A program made the translations under genes and the position numbers. This document shows positions 16,792-24,096 of a DNA stretch of 64,000 nt, piece by piece. Origin of the DNA: Poriferisodalis sp965214215. GTDB lineage: Bacteria; Actinomycetota; Acidimicrobiia; Acidimicrobiales; Poriferisodalaceae. The stretch is from positions 186,001 to 250,000 of the forward strand of contig NZ_CBDCBD010000003.1 in the NCBI RefSeq assembly GCF_965214215.1. Direction: 5' to 3'. The number at the start of each line of letters is the position of its first letter. The stretch's first letter is position 1. The notes beneath the pieces were generated by a model that searched no databases, was not told the DNA's origin, and saw only the letters and a list, made by a program, of their open reading frames with translations.

Positions 16792-16806
16792 CCACGAGGT
16801 CCGTCG

Positions 16807-17445
16807 ATGCGTTCGATGCGAACAACGACGTGGCGATACCGTTCGGCGATTGCGCTGGGCTTGACACTGGCTGTCGCCGCACTCGTCACCGCTTCGGCCT
16901 GTGCATCTGACGATACGCTGACCGCGTCGCCACCGAGGGCCACGACGACTACAACAATTCCGTTCGCGAATTTTGTTGAGATGTACTACACTCCACCTAG
17001 CAAGGCGTTCGAACTGCTCGCTCCCGGCACGAGGCCACAAGGGCACGACATAGCAGACTCCGTCGTGCAGGGCATTGTAGAGATCGACGGCCCTTGCCTC
17101 TATATTCACCAGCTTGAGAACTGGGGAGACGGCGGTTTCCACAGGGACGGCTCCGGGGCGATCCATACCTATCTCCTCGCGCTGCCGTACACCATGACTC
17201 GCTACGATTCGCAGACTCGGTCGTTATGGGTTGAGCGGGGCGGACCAATCGCGAATGGCGATAAAGCGACGGTCGCCGGACGAGAGGACGAGTCAATCCG
17301 CCCGTTCGATATGTGCCCGTTGGCGAACCGCGGGCGGATCAGTGGATCTTTGGTTCCAGGCCTGCCAGAGATTCTGTGCCGAGGGGACGGTCACGGAATC
17401 TCCGGCTGGGTGCCCGGGGCCGGAGAAGAGCAGCCCTGTGTCTGA
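16807..17445 (+). CDS. Lipoprotein of a three-member paralogous family
   Basis: A 212-residue protein with a lipoprotein signal (hydrophobic LGLTLAVAALVTASAC, Cys at about 32) and a Thr-rich spacer. The mature domain has GIVEIDGPCLYI, then LLALPYTMTRYD, LWVERGGPIANGDKATVAG and a late CPL. The same order of motifs occurs in the neighbour at 17438 and in the N-terminal half of the protein at 43517. The family is not one I can name; the pattern of paired cysteines and short strands suggests a small extracellular beta domain. It sits immediately downstream of the protease remnant. Confidence 0.7.
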   Translation: MRSMRTTTWRYRSAIALGLTLAVAALVTASACASDDTLTASPPRATTTTTIPFANFVEMYYTPPSKAFELLAPGTRPQGHDIADSVVQGIVEIDGPCLYIHQLENWGDGGFHRDGSGAIHTYLLALPYTMTRYDSQTRSLWVERGGPIANGDKATVAGREDESIRPFDMCPLANRGRISGSLVPGLPEILCRGDGHGISGWVPGAGEEQPCV

Positions 17446-18088
17446 TCAGATTGCTCCCATGGCGGCGAGACGTGCCCGCTTGACAGGTCACGGTCACTGC
17501 TTGTTCCGCATCGCTACCGCATTCGCCGCTTCGCTGTTCGCAATTTCGGCCTGCACCGCCACCAACGAGCCACTAGAACAACCCGTCCCGACATCGGCTG
17601 CCGAGCCGGCGTTCACGCGCAATCTCGCCAGAATGCAATATGTCGAACCCGACGGAACGTTCCACGGTGACGAGTCAGACGGTATGCGCGCGCTGCCAAA
17701 CGTCAAGGGCACCGGCATACTCGCATTTGACGGAGCGTGCGCGTATGTGCATTCGCTTGCCCTCCAACATGGTGAGGCTGTGGTCCAGAGCGAACCCACG
17801 CGCAGCGCGAAAAGGGTTTCCGCCGCTCTTATCTTCAACTACGGCGAAGACATGGATCGCACACTGGATGAAGACTCACAGCCGGTTTATCTCCTCAGGC
17901 TCGGCTACAACCGTACCCGGTACGACCCGATCGCACGCGCTCTGTGGGTGAACCAAGTCGGCCCAATGGCTGAAGGTAGCCGTGTCGTGTTCGACGGATT
18001 CTACGGAAAGACATCCCGTCCCGATATCAGCTGCCCGCTTGTGGCGTCAGGGAGAATCGGAACCGCCACATTGATTCCCGCGCCGTGA
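17438..18088 (+). CDS. Lipoprotein paralogous to the upstream gene
   Basis: A 216-residue lipoprotein: hydrophobic FRIATAFAASLFAISAC with the lipid-carrying Cys at about 39. The mature domain repeats the motif order of its neighbours: GTGILAFDGACAYVHS, LLRLGYNRTRYD, ALWVNQVGPMAEGSRVVFDG, then CPLVASGRIG. I chose the GTG at 17438, which overlaps the preceding stop and sits 7 nt after GGAGAAGAG; the ATG at 17459 is the alternative. The overlap implies translational coupling. Function unknown. Confidence 0.65.
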   Translation: MSDQIAPMAARRARLTGHGHCLFRIATAFAASLFAISACTATNEPLEQPVPTSAAEPAFTRNLARMQYVEPDGTFHGDESDGMRALPNVKGTGILAFDGACAYVHSLALQHGEAVVQSEPTRSAKRVSAALIFNYGEDMDRTLDEDSQPVYLLRLGYNRTRYDPIARALWVNQVGPMAEGSRVVFDGFYGKTSRPDISCPLVASGRIGTATLIPAP

Positions 18089-18127
18089 CTCGCCTGCCAC
18101 AAGTCAACGCAATCAGCGGGAGTCTCG

Positions 18128-19324
18128 TCAGGGGATCACCCCTGCTTGCTTCAGTTTCTCGATGTCGTCCCAGTCGTAGCCGTGCTCGAGCAGGATCAGC
18201 TCGGTGTGCTGACCGAGTTCTGGCGGTGGTCCGCTCGGGGCCCACGCGCTCTCGGAGAAATCGACCGGTGTCGCGACCATCTCGATTGCGCCGCCGTCAG
18301 GCGTCGGCACCTCCACCCAGCAGCCCGCAGCGCGCGCCTGCGGGTCTGACCGGAACTCCAAGGTGGACTGCACCGGAGACCACCAGACATTGCTCGCGTC
18401 GAAGATCTCGCCCCACTCGGCGCGCGTCCTAGTGGCCATGACGGCGTCCATGTCTGCGGTGAGGGCCTTCGCGTTCGCCAGGCGCAGCTCGATGTCGCCA
18501 TAGCGGGGATCGTCATGCCACTCGGGGCGATCCAGCGCGCTCACGACGCTGGGCCAATGCCGGTCGCCTTCGAGACCCAGCATCCAGAGCCACTCGCCGT
18601 CGGCGCATCGGTAGCAGTTGATGAGCGGGTTGGGTGGTCTGCCACGACCCCAAGCCTCGGTCTCAGCGCCCGTCATGGCGGTGACGTTGTGGTCCCAGCC
18701 CAGCATGTACGTCCCCAGGCGCATCAGCGACGACTCCACAAGCTGGCCTCGGCCGGTACTTGTGCGATGGAACAGGGCGGCCGCAACCCCTCCGGCTGCC
18801 GCCAGGCCGGTCATGTGGTCGCCCATGCCGCCGCGCTGGTACGGCAGGTCGGCATCCCCGGGGGTCAATGACCGCACGATCCCTGATCGAGACCAGAACG
18901 CGCCGACGTCATAGGTGTGGCGATCCCGCTCGTCGCCTCGCAGCGAGAGGCCCGTCACGCTCGCGTAGATCAGGCGTGGGTAGCGCTCGGCGAGCGACGG
19001 GTAGTCGAGGCCCATGCGCTCAAGCCCGCCGGGCCGGATGTTCGACAGGAAGACATCGGCATCGGCCAGCATCCCATGCAGGGCGGCGAGCCCCTCCGGC
19101 TGCCGCAAGTCCAAGGCGATGCTGCGCTTGCCGCGGTTGTCGAGGTCGAACGGTGGGTTGCCGTCGCCCTGGTACAACCAGTCCAGCGACCGGAAGGGGT
19201 CCCCGTCGGGCGTTTCCACCTTGACGACATCGGCACCCCAGTCAGCCAAGATCCCGCCACAGGCTGGTCCAGCGATCCACACGCCCAACTCGACGACGCG
19301 GATGCCCTCCATCGGCCCGGCCAT
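18128..19324 (-). CDS. CaiB/BaiF-type family III CoA-transferase
   Basis: A 398-residue single-domain family III CoA-transferase. IRVVELGVWIAGPACGGILADWGADVVKVE is the usual N-terminus (Rossmann-like fold), RGKRSIALDLRQPEG follows, and RGGMGDHMTGLAAAGGVAAAL contains the catalytic Asp that forms the acyl anhydride. It moves CoA between carboxylic acids in the cytoplasm. ATG at 19324 has an AGGGGAG ribosome site. Three other CoA-transferases in this window (24097, 32452, 46482) point to catabolism of carboxylic acids as CoA thioesters. Confidence 0.9.
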   Translation of the reverse strand: MAGPMEGIRVVELGVWIAGPACGGILADWGADVVKVETPDGDPFRSLDWLYQGDGNPPFDLDNRGKRSIALDLRQPEGLAALHGMLADADVFLSNIRPGGLERMGLDYPSLAERYPRLIYASVTGLSLRGDERDRHTYDVGAFWSRSGIVRSLTPGDADLPYQRGGMGDHMTGLAAAGGVAAALFHRTSTGRGQLVESSLMRLGTYMLGWDHNVTAMTGAETEAWGRGRPPNPLINCYRCADGEWLWMLGLEGDRHWPSVVSALDRPEWHDDPRYGDIELRLANAKALTADMDAVMATRTRAEWGEIFDASNVWWSPVQSTLEFRSDPQARAAGCWVEVPTPDGGAIEMVATPVDFSESAWAPSGPPPELGQHTELILLEHGYDWDDIEKLKQAGVIP

Positions 19325-19390
19325 CGCTGCTCCCCTGCTCACGAAGTGTTGGCTGTGCCATGCCGGCACAGCGGCGATGCGGCAGGGTAC

Positions 19391-20713
19391 TCAGCGGTCA
19401 TAGAGACAGAGCTCACGAGCGCGCTCGGGGTCGATGCGCTCAGCGGGAGCGAGGTCCCGAAAGGCGGCCGCTTCCATCCACTCGGCAGGATCGGAGGGAA
19501 CCGTCGGTGCGTCCGACGACAGCGTGACGCGGATGCCGCGGCGCAGAAGGCTCGCCAGCGGCCAGAGCCATGCCTGCTCGGTTGGTGAGAGCTGTTCCCG
19601 GTATTTCTGTGCGCGGCGGGTGACGAAGCTGGGCTGGGTTACCACCGTGAGGCCGAGGCGGGCGATCCGATCGAGCTGCTCCGGCAACGCCAACGCACAG
19701 TGTTCAATGCGGTCGGACTCCGTGCGGCCAGGCCCGGTGCGGTCAAGCTCAGGGCCGGCGGGTTCAACAGCGCTTGGCTTGCTCGCATCCGCCTCAGCCG
19801 GCGGGGGCGGATGAGCTTCGAGCGCGTCAAGAGCCGCTTGCAGCGTGTCGATGTCCATTGCGTGGATCGCGACCGGAAATCCGTGCGCCCGCGCCTCCGC
19901 GACTAGGTCGGCGATAGCGCTGTCGTCGTCGTGCGGCGGCATGACCTTCGCGTGCCCGATCCGCACCCCCACGTCATCGGCTGTGGCGCCCGCAAACAGC
20001 ACCGACGATCCCGACGGCGGCACCAACGACGCCCCACACACCTCATCGGCCGCGGTCTCCGGGGACAGGACTACCTCGCCGAACCGGAGGCCTCCCAGCG
20101 AGTCGAGCCGGTCCGCTCCCACCATCGCCGTAACCGACACCGCTGGCGCCGCAGCGACCGCATCAGCCAGCAATTCCAGCGCATCAAGGTCGTTCGTGTG
20201 GGTGGCGTCGGTGCAGGCGATGATGCCTGCGGCAGCCAAGTCGCCGAGCACGGCAGCGACTCCCGACACGATCTCGGCGCGCTCAGGACGAGGCACCCCT
20301 GCGAGCACGTCGTGGCGCTCGATGAGCACCTCGCCCGCCCCGAGACCGAGTGCCCGGCCCGCAGCGGTGTTCGCCACGGCCACATGACCGGTGATGTGGT
20401 GCAACACGGTCGGGCGGCCCACGGTCACGGCATCCAGCTCGACAATGGTCGGATGGCGACGCTCAGCGAGCAGCACATCGTCGTAGCCCCAGGCTCGAAG
20501 CCATCCACGCGATTCGCCCCGGTCGCGTGCGGCGACGTCGTGACGGTCCTGCGGCGGCGCCGACCCAAGAGGACCGCCTGCGGCGTGCCCGATGAGGTCC
20601 AGTAGCTCCCGCACCGACGTCGCGGCCTGGACATCAACCGACCTGCGCGCCGCCGCGCACGCCAGCAGATGCAGGTGATCGTCCCGATACCCCGGCGTGG
20701 TCTCGGCGCTCAC
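19391..20713 (-). CDS. Amidohydrolase family 3 (YtcJ-like), lacking the usual N-terminal domain
   Basis: A 440-residue protein. DDHLHLLA is the metal-binding H-x-H motif, RPTVLHHITGHVAVANTAAGRALGL matches the YtcJ/N-substituted-formamide-deformylase group, FPVAIHAMD and RIEHCAL give further metal ligands, and VTLSSDAP holds the catalytic Asp. YtcJ proteins normally carry about 60 residues of beta-sandwich before the first motif and more after the last one (usual length about 530-550); here the protein starts five residues before H-x-H. GTG at 20713. Either a compact variant or a decayed one. Confidence 0.65.
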   Translation of the reverse strand: MSAETTPGYRDDHLHLLACAAARRSVDVQAATSVRELLDLIGHAAGGPLGSAPPQDRHDVAARDRGESRGWLRAWGYDDVLLAERRHPTIVELDAVTVGRPTVLHHITGHVAVANTAAGRALGLGAGEVLIERHDVLAGVPRPERAEIVSGVAAVLGDLAAAGIIACTDATHTNDLDALELLADAVAAAPAVSVTAMVGADRLDSLGGLRFGEVVLSPETAADEVCGASLVPPSGSSVLFAGATADDVGVRIGHAKVMPPHDDDSAIADLVAEARAHGFPVAIHAMDIDTLQAALDALEAHPPPPAEADASKPSAVEPAGPELDRTGPGRTESDRIEHCALALPEQLDRIARLGLTVVTQPSFVTRRAQKYREQLSPTEQAWLWPLASLLRRGIRVTLSSDAPTVPSDPAEWMEAAAFRDLAPAERIDPERARELCLYDR

Positions 20714-20759
20714 GATCCGTGTGGGCCCAGCGACGACACGCCGAGCCCCGAACTCTGCC

Positions 20760-22334
20760 TCAGACGCCCAGCTCCTCGAGCATGGGGATGAGGTCGCGAC
20801 GCAGCAGCTTGCCGGTGGATGTCCGCGGCAGCTCGTCCATCAGGTGCACGAACTCGGGACGCTTGAACGGCGCGAGGCGTTCACGCGCATGGGCAACCAG
20901 ATCGTCGCCCGTTGTGCCGCTGCCGGGGCGCACGACGGCCGCTGCGGCCACGCGTTCGCCCCATTCCTCGCTGGGCAGACCCACCACCGCTGCTTCGAGC
21001 ACCGACGGGTGGTCATACAACACACCCTCCACTTCATCGGGAAGCACATTCTCGCCGCCCCGGATGATCATGTCGCCGGTGCGACCGGCCAGGAACAGGT
21101 AGTCGTCATCGTCGAGGTAGCCGAGGTCGCCGGTGTGCACCCAGCCCTCGTCGTCGATGGTGACGCGGGTCTTTTCCTCGTTGCCCCAGTAGCCGTCCAT
21201 GGCGCGGAAGGTCTGTAGCTGCACCTCGCCGATCACGCCGGGTGCCACGACCTCGCCGCTGTCGGCATCGACGACGCGGACCTGCACGTCCTCGAGCACC
21301 TGGCCCACTGAGGAGAGCCGGTGCAGCTTGCGTTCCTTCTCCTCGTCGGTTCCTTCGATGCGATGGTCGTCGGGATCGAGAACGGCAACGGTCGATGTCG
21401 TCTCGGTCTGTCCGTAGGCGCCCGCGAACGCCACATTCGGCGGGAACATGTCGATGGCCCGGCGGATGACCGACGGCGGCATCGGTGCTGCTCCGTAGGT
21501 GACTGCTTCGAGTCCGCGGAACGCTTCATGGCTGAAGTTGGGTGCTTCGAGCACCCGGGCGAGCATGGTCGGCACCAAGAAGGCGTGCGTCACCGCGTGC
21601 GCCTGCACGCAGTCGATCCACGACGACGCCTCGAACTGCGGCAGCAGCACGACCACTCGCCCGCTGTAGAGCGCATTCAGCATCGAGGTCAGCCCGGCGA
21701 TGTGATACAGCGGCGCTGCGACCGCCATGCGGCCCATGTCCTCGCCGGTGGCGGCGTCGTTTGCGCCCATGACATAGCCCGTGATGGCGCCGTTGGTCAG
21801 CTTGACGCCCTTGGGCATGGCCGTGGTGCCGCTCGTGTACAACAGCGAGCACAGCCCGTCAGGGTCCACATCCTCAGGCACCGGCAGCTCGAACGCCTCG
21901 TCGCGGGCAGCGGCATACGAGGACGGGTCGTCGAGCACCAGCACGTGTGCGAGGTCGTCAGGCTTGCTGTCGGAGATCAGGTCGCTGTAGCGAGACTCGG
22001 TGAACAGCACGCTGATGCCGCTGTCGCTCAACAGATGGGCAGTTTCCTCCGCGCCGGCGCGGAAGTTCATCGGCACGACCGTGGCGCCGACGAACGCGCC
22101 GCCGAAGATGGCCTCGACGCACTCCACGCTGTTGGTAGCGAAGATGCCGACACGGTCGCCGACGCCGACGCCGAGCATCGTCAGCATTCCGGCGGTGCGC
22201 GACACGTTGTCGAGCAGCTCCTGATAGGTGACCTCGCGTGCGGCGCCTCCGCCGGCCTCCGTCGAGGTGTCGATCAGGATGACCTGTTCGCCAGCGATCG
22301 TCGCCGGCATGAAGAGCAACATTCCGAGATTCAC
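20760..22334 (-). CDS. AMP-dependent acyl-CoA synthetase
   Basis: A 524-residue class I adenylate-forming enzyme that activates a carboxylic acid to its CoA thioester via an acyl-AMP. YTSGTTAMPKG is the P-loop-like AMP motif, AGAYGQTET binds the adenine, GDLGYLDDDDYLFLAGRTGDMIIRGGENV spans the hinge, and the C-terminal TSTGKLLRRDL contains the catalytic Lys. GTG start at 22334 after AGGGGG. It lies upstream of, and on the same strand as, the amidohydrolase and CoA-transferase, suggesting one degradation unit. Confidence 0.93.
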   Translation of the reverse strand: MNLGMLLFMPATIAGEQVILIDTSTEAGGGAAREVTYQELLDNVSRTAGMLTMLGVGVGDRVGIFATNSVECVEAIFGGAFVGATVVPMNFRAGAEETAHLLSDSGISVLFTESRYSDLISDSKPDDLAHVLVLDDPSSYAAARDEAFELPVPEDVDPDGLCSLLYTSGTTAMPKGVKLTNGAITGYVMGANDAATGEDMGRMAVAAPLYHIAGLTSMLNALYSGRVVVLLPQFEASSWIDCVQAHAVTHAFLVPTMLARVLEAPNFSHEAFRGLEAVTYGAAPMPPSVIRRAIDMFPPNVAFAGAYGQTETTSTVAVLDPDDHRIEGTDEEKERKLHRLSSVGQVLEDVQVRVVDADSGEVVAPGVIGEVQLQTFRAMDGYWGNEEKTRVTIDDEGWVHTGDLGYLDDDDYLFLAGRTGDMIIRGGENVLPDEVEGVLYDHPSVLEAAVVGLPSEEWGERVAAAAVVRPGSGTTGDDLVAHARERLAPFKRPEFVHLMDELPRTSTGKLLRRDLIPMLEELGV

Positions 22335-22514
22335 ATCGACCCCCTATGGCCCGCTCAAGCAGATGTCGCGGCAGATACTCGCAAATGTCGCGGCCCTCGC
22401 GCCAACTCGGGCGCAAGCAGCGCCACAGTCTGCCCATCGGCAGGGCCAATGGCTCGCCTGCCGTCTCCCACCGCCCGGGTGCCGCCTCTGGGCTCGGCCG
22501 CTTACGCTGCCCGC

Positions 22515-23933
22515 ATGAAGCGACTCGCATCGGCCTTTCTAGGCCTCGGCCTGCTGGCGGCGGCCTGCAGCGGTGCCGATGATGCAGCCCCAGCACCCTC
22601 CAACGCCGCAGCATCGGCCACGACCACCGTGTCGCCCGCTGCAACCGAAGCATCGGCGCCGGCCACCACCGCTGCACCGACGACAACGACCGCCGCGCCG
22701 AGCACAGGAGACGCTGCGGATCCCGACCCTGGCCGGGGCGGCAACGAATCGGGGACAGGCAACGAGCCTGCCGACGATGGCAAGAAATCGGACGCAGACG
22801 CTGAGCCCAGCGGCGAGCCAGACGGCGAACCGCTCGATCTGCTCGATGCCGAGATCGGCGACTGGATGGACCGCACCGGTGCCCCCGGCATCGTGCTGGC
22901 CATCACACGTGGCGGTGCCGAGCCGACGACGTTCGCCTGGGGACTGAGCGATATCGCCACCGGCACGGCCATGACCGTCGATCATCACGTTCGCATCGGC
23001 TCGGTCACCAAGTCAGTCACCGCTGCGGTGGTCCTGCAGCTCGTCTCCGAAGGTGCAATCGAACTCGACGCTCCGGTTGCGCAGTACCTGGGCGACGGCT
23101 GGGCACCGGGCTACGAGCACGCTGCGGCAGTCACGGTGCGTGACCTGCTCGGGCATACCTCGGGCTTCGTCGAGTACGCGTTCGACCCGCGCTTCTATCA
23201 ACTCGCCGCTCCTCGGCTGGATGAGCAGATCGCTCCGGAAGAGATCCTGGCCTTTGCCGCCGAGTACGGACCTGTGTCAGAGCTCGGGACCGAATTCCAC
23301 TACAACACCACCGGCTATGTCGCAGCGGGCCTGCTCATCGAGGCGGTCACCGGCAACGCCGCAGCCGCCGAATTGCGGTCTCGCGTGTTCGAGCCGCTCG
23401 GCCTGGAGCACGTCTACCTGACGCCGGAGGAATTCCCGCCCTCCCCGACGGCGAACGGATACGTGGGCGGGACGCTCGGCTACCTGATGGGGCCCCTGCT
23501 CGGGCTCAGCAGCGACAACCAGATCACCCACAACGGAGCGATTTTCGCAGACATCAGCACCTTCCCAGACGCCTTCGCCCGTTCCGCCGGATGGACCGGC
23601 GGCGGCATCGAAGCTCAGATCGGTGATGTGGCACTGATGATCCGCGGCCTCTTCGCCACCGACATCCTCAATGAGGAACAGGTCGCTGTGATGACATCCG
23701 GTCACCCCGACCCTGGCAACGATTACGGCCTGGGCATCTCCACCGATGCCGTCTTGGGTCTCACGATTTACACACACGGAGGCGGCGTGCCGGGCTTTCG
23801 CACCATTGCGGCCTACGCGCCTGACGCCGACCTCGGCATCGCCCTCACGACCAACCTGCTCGGCCTCGAGGCGGGCGACGACGTGGACGACCTGCTCGAG
23901 CGTCTCGCCCCGATCCTGGCTGCCATGGCCTGA
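22515..23933 (+). CDS. Beta-lactamase/DD-peptidase-family serine hydrolase, lipoprotein
   Basis: A 472-residue exported protein. MKRLASAFLGLGLLAAAC is a lipoprotein signal (Cys 18), then about 85 residues of Ala/Thr/Pro- and acid-rich spacer. The class C beta-lactamase-like domain (PF00144) follows: S-x-x-K at about 163-166 (GSVTKSV), a Y-x-N-like HYNTTGYVAAG, and HGGGVPGF in the place of KTG. Members include DD-carboxypeptidases, esterases and D-amino-acid amidases, so resistance should not be assumed. It diverges from the acyl-CoA synthetase over a 180-bp gap. Confidence 0.85.
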   Translation: MKRLASAFLGLGLLAAACSGADDAAPAPSNAAASATTTVSPAATEASAPATTAAPTTTTAAPSTGDAADPDPGRGGNESGTGNEPADDGKKSDADAEPSGEPDGEPLDLLDAEIGDWMDRTGAPGIVLAITRGGAEPTTFAWGLSDIATGTAMTVDHHVRIGSVTKSVTAAVVLQLVSEGAIELDAPVAQYLGDGWAPGYEHAAAVTVRDLLGHTSGFVEYAFDPRFYQLAAPRLDEQIAPEEILAFAAEYGPVSELGTEFHYNTTGYVAAGLLIEAVTGNAAAAELRSRVFEPLGLEHVYLTPEEFPPSPTANGYVGGTLGYLMGPLLGLSSDNQITHNGAIFADISTFPDAFARSAGWTGGGIEAQIGDVALMIRGLFATDILNEEQVAVMTSGHPDPGNDYGLGISTDAVLGLTIYTHGGGVPGFRTIAAYAPDADLGIALTTNLLGLEAGDDVDDLLERLAPILAAMA

Positions 23934-24096
23934 CCGGCGTGCGGGCGCGCCCGCACGCGGAGGCCACGACCGGCCGATCCGTGAGCCCCACTGCATCGCG
24001 ATCGGGAACAAGCGCTGGCAACCGCGGGCGACAACAGCAGAAGGCTCACCTACCCTCGTAACTCACGATCGCAAACGGCACACCGAGGAGGCAGCC

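Noticed and set aside
21321..22514. Long plus-strand frame upstream of the serine hydrolase
   Set aside because: It is antisense to the acyl-CoA synthetase and its protein has shadow-frame composition; the real start is the lipoprotein ATG at 22515.
22515..23933. Antibiotic-resistance beta-lactamase
   Set aside because: The PF00144 family is broad; lipoprotein anchor and HGG instead of KTG fit a DD-peptidase or esterase at least as well.
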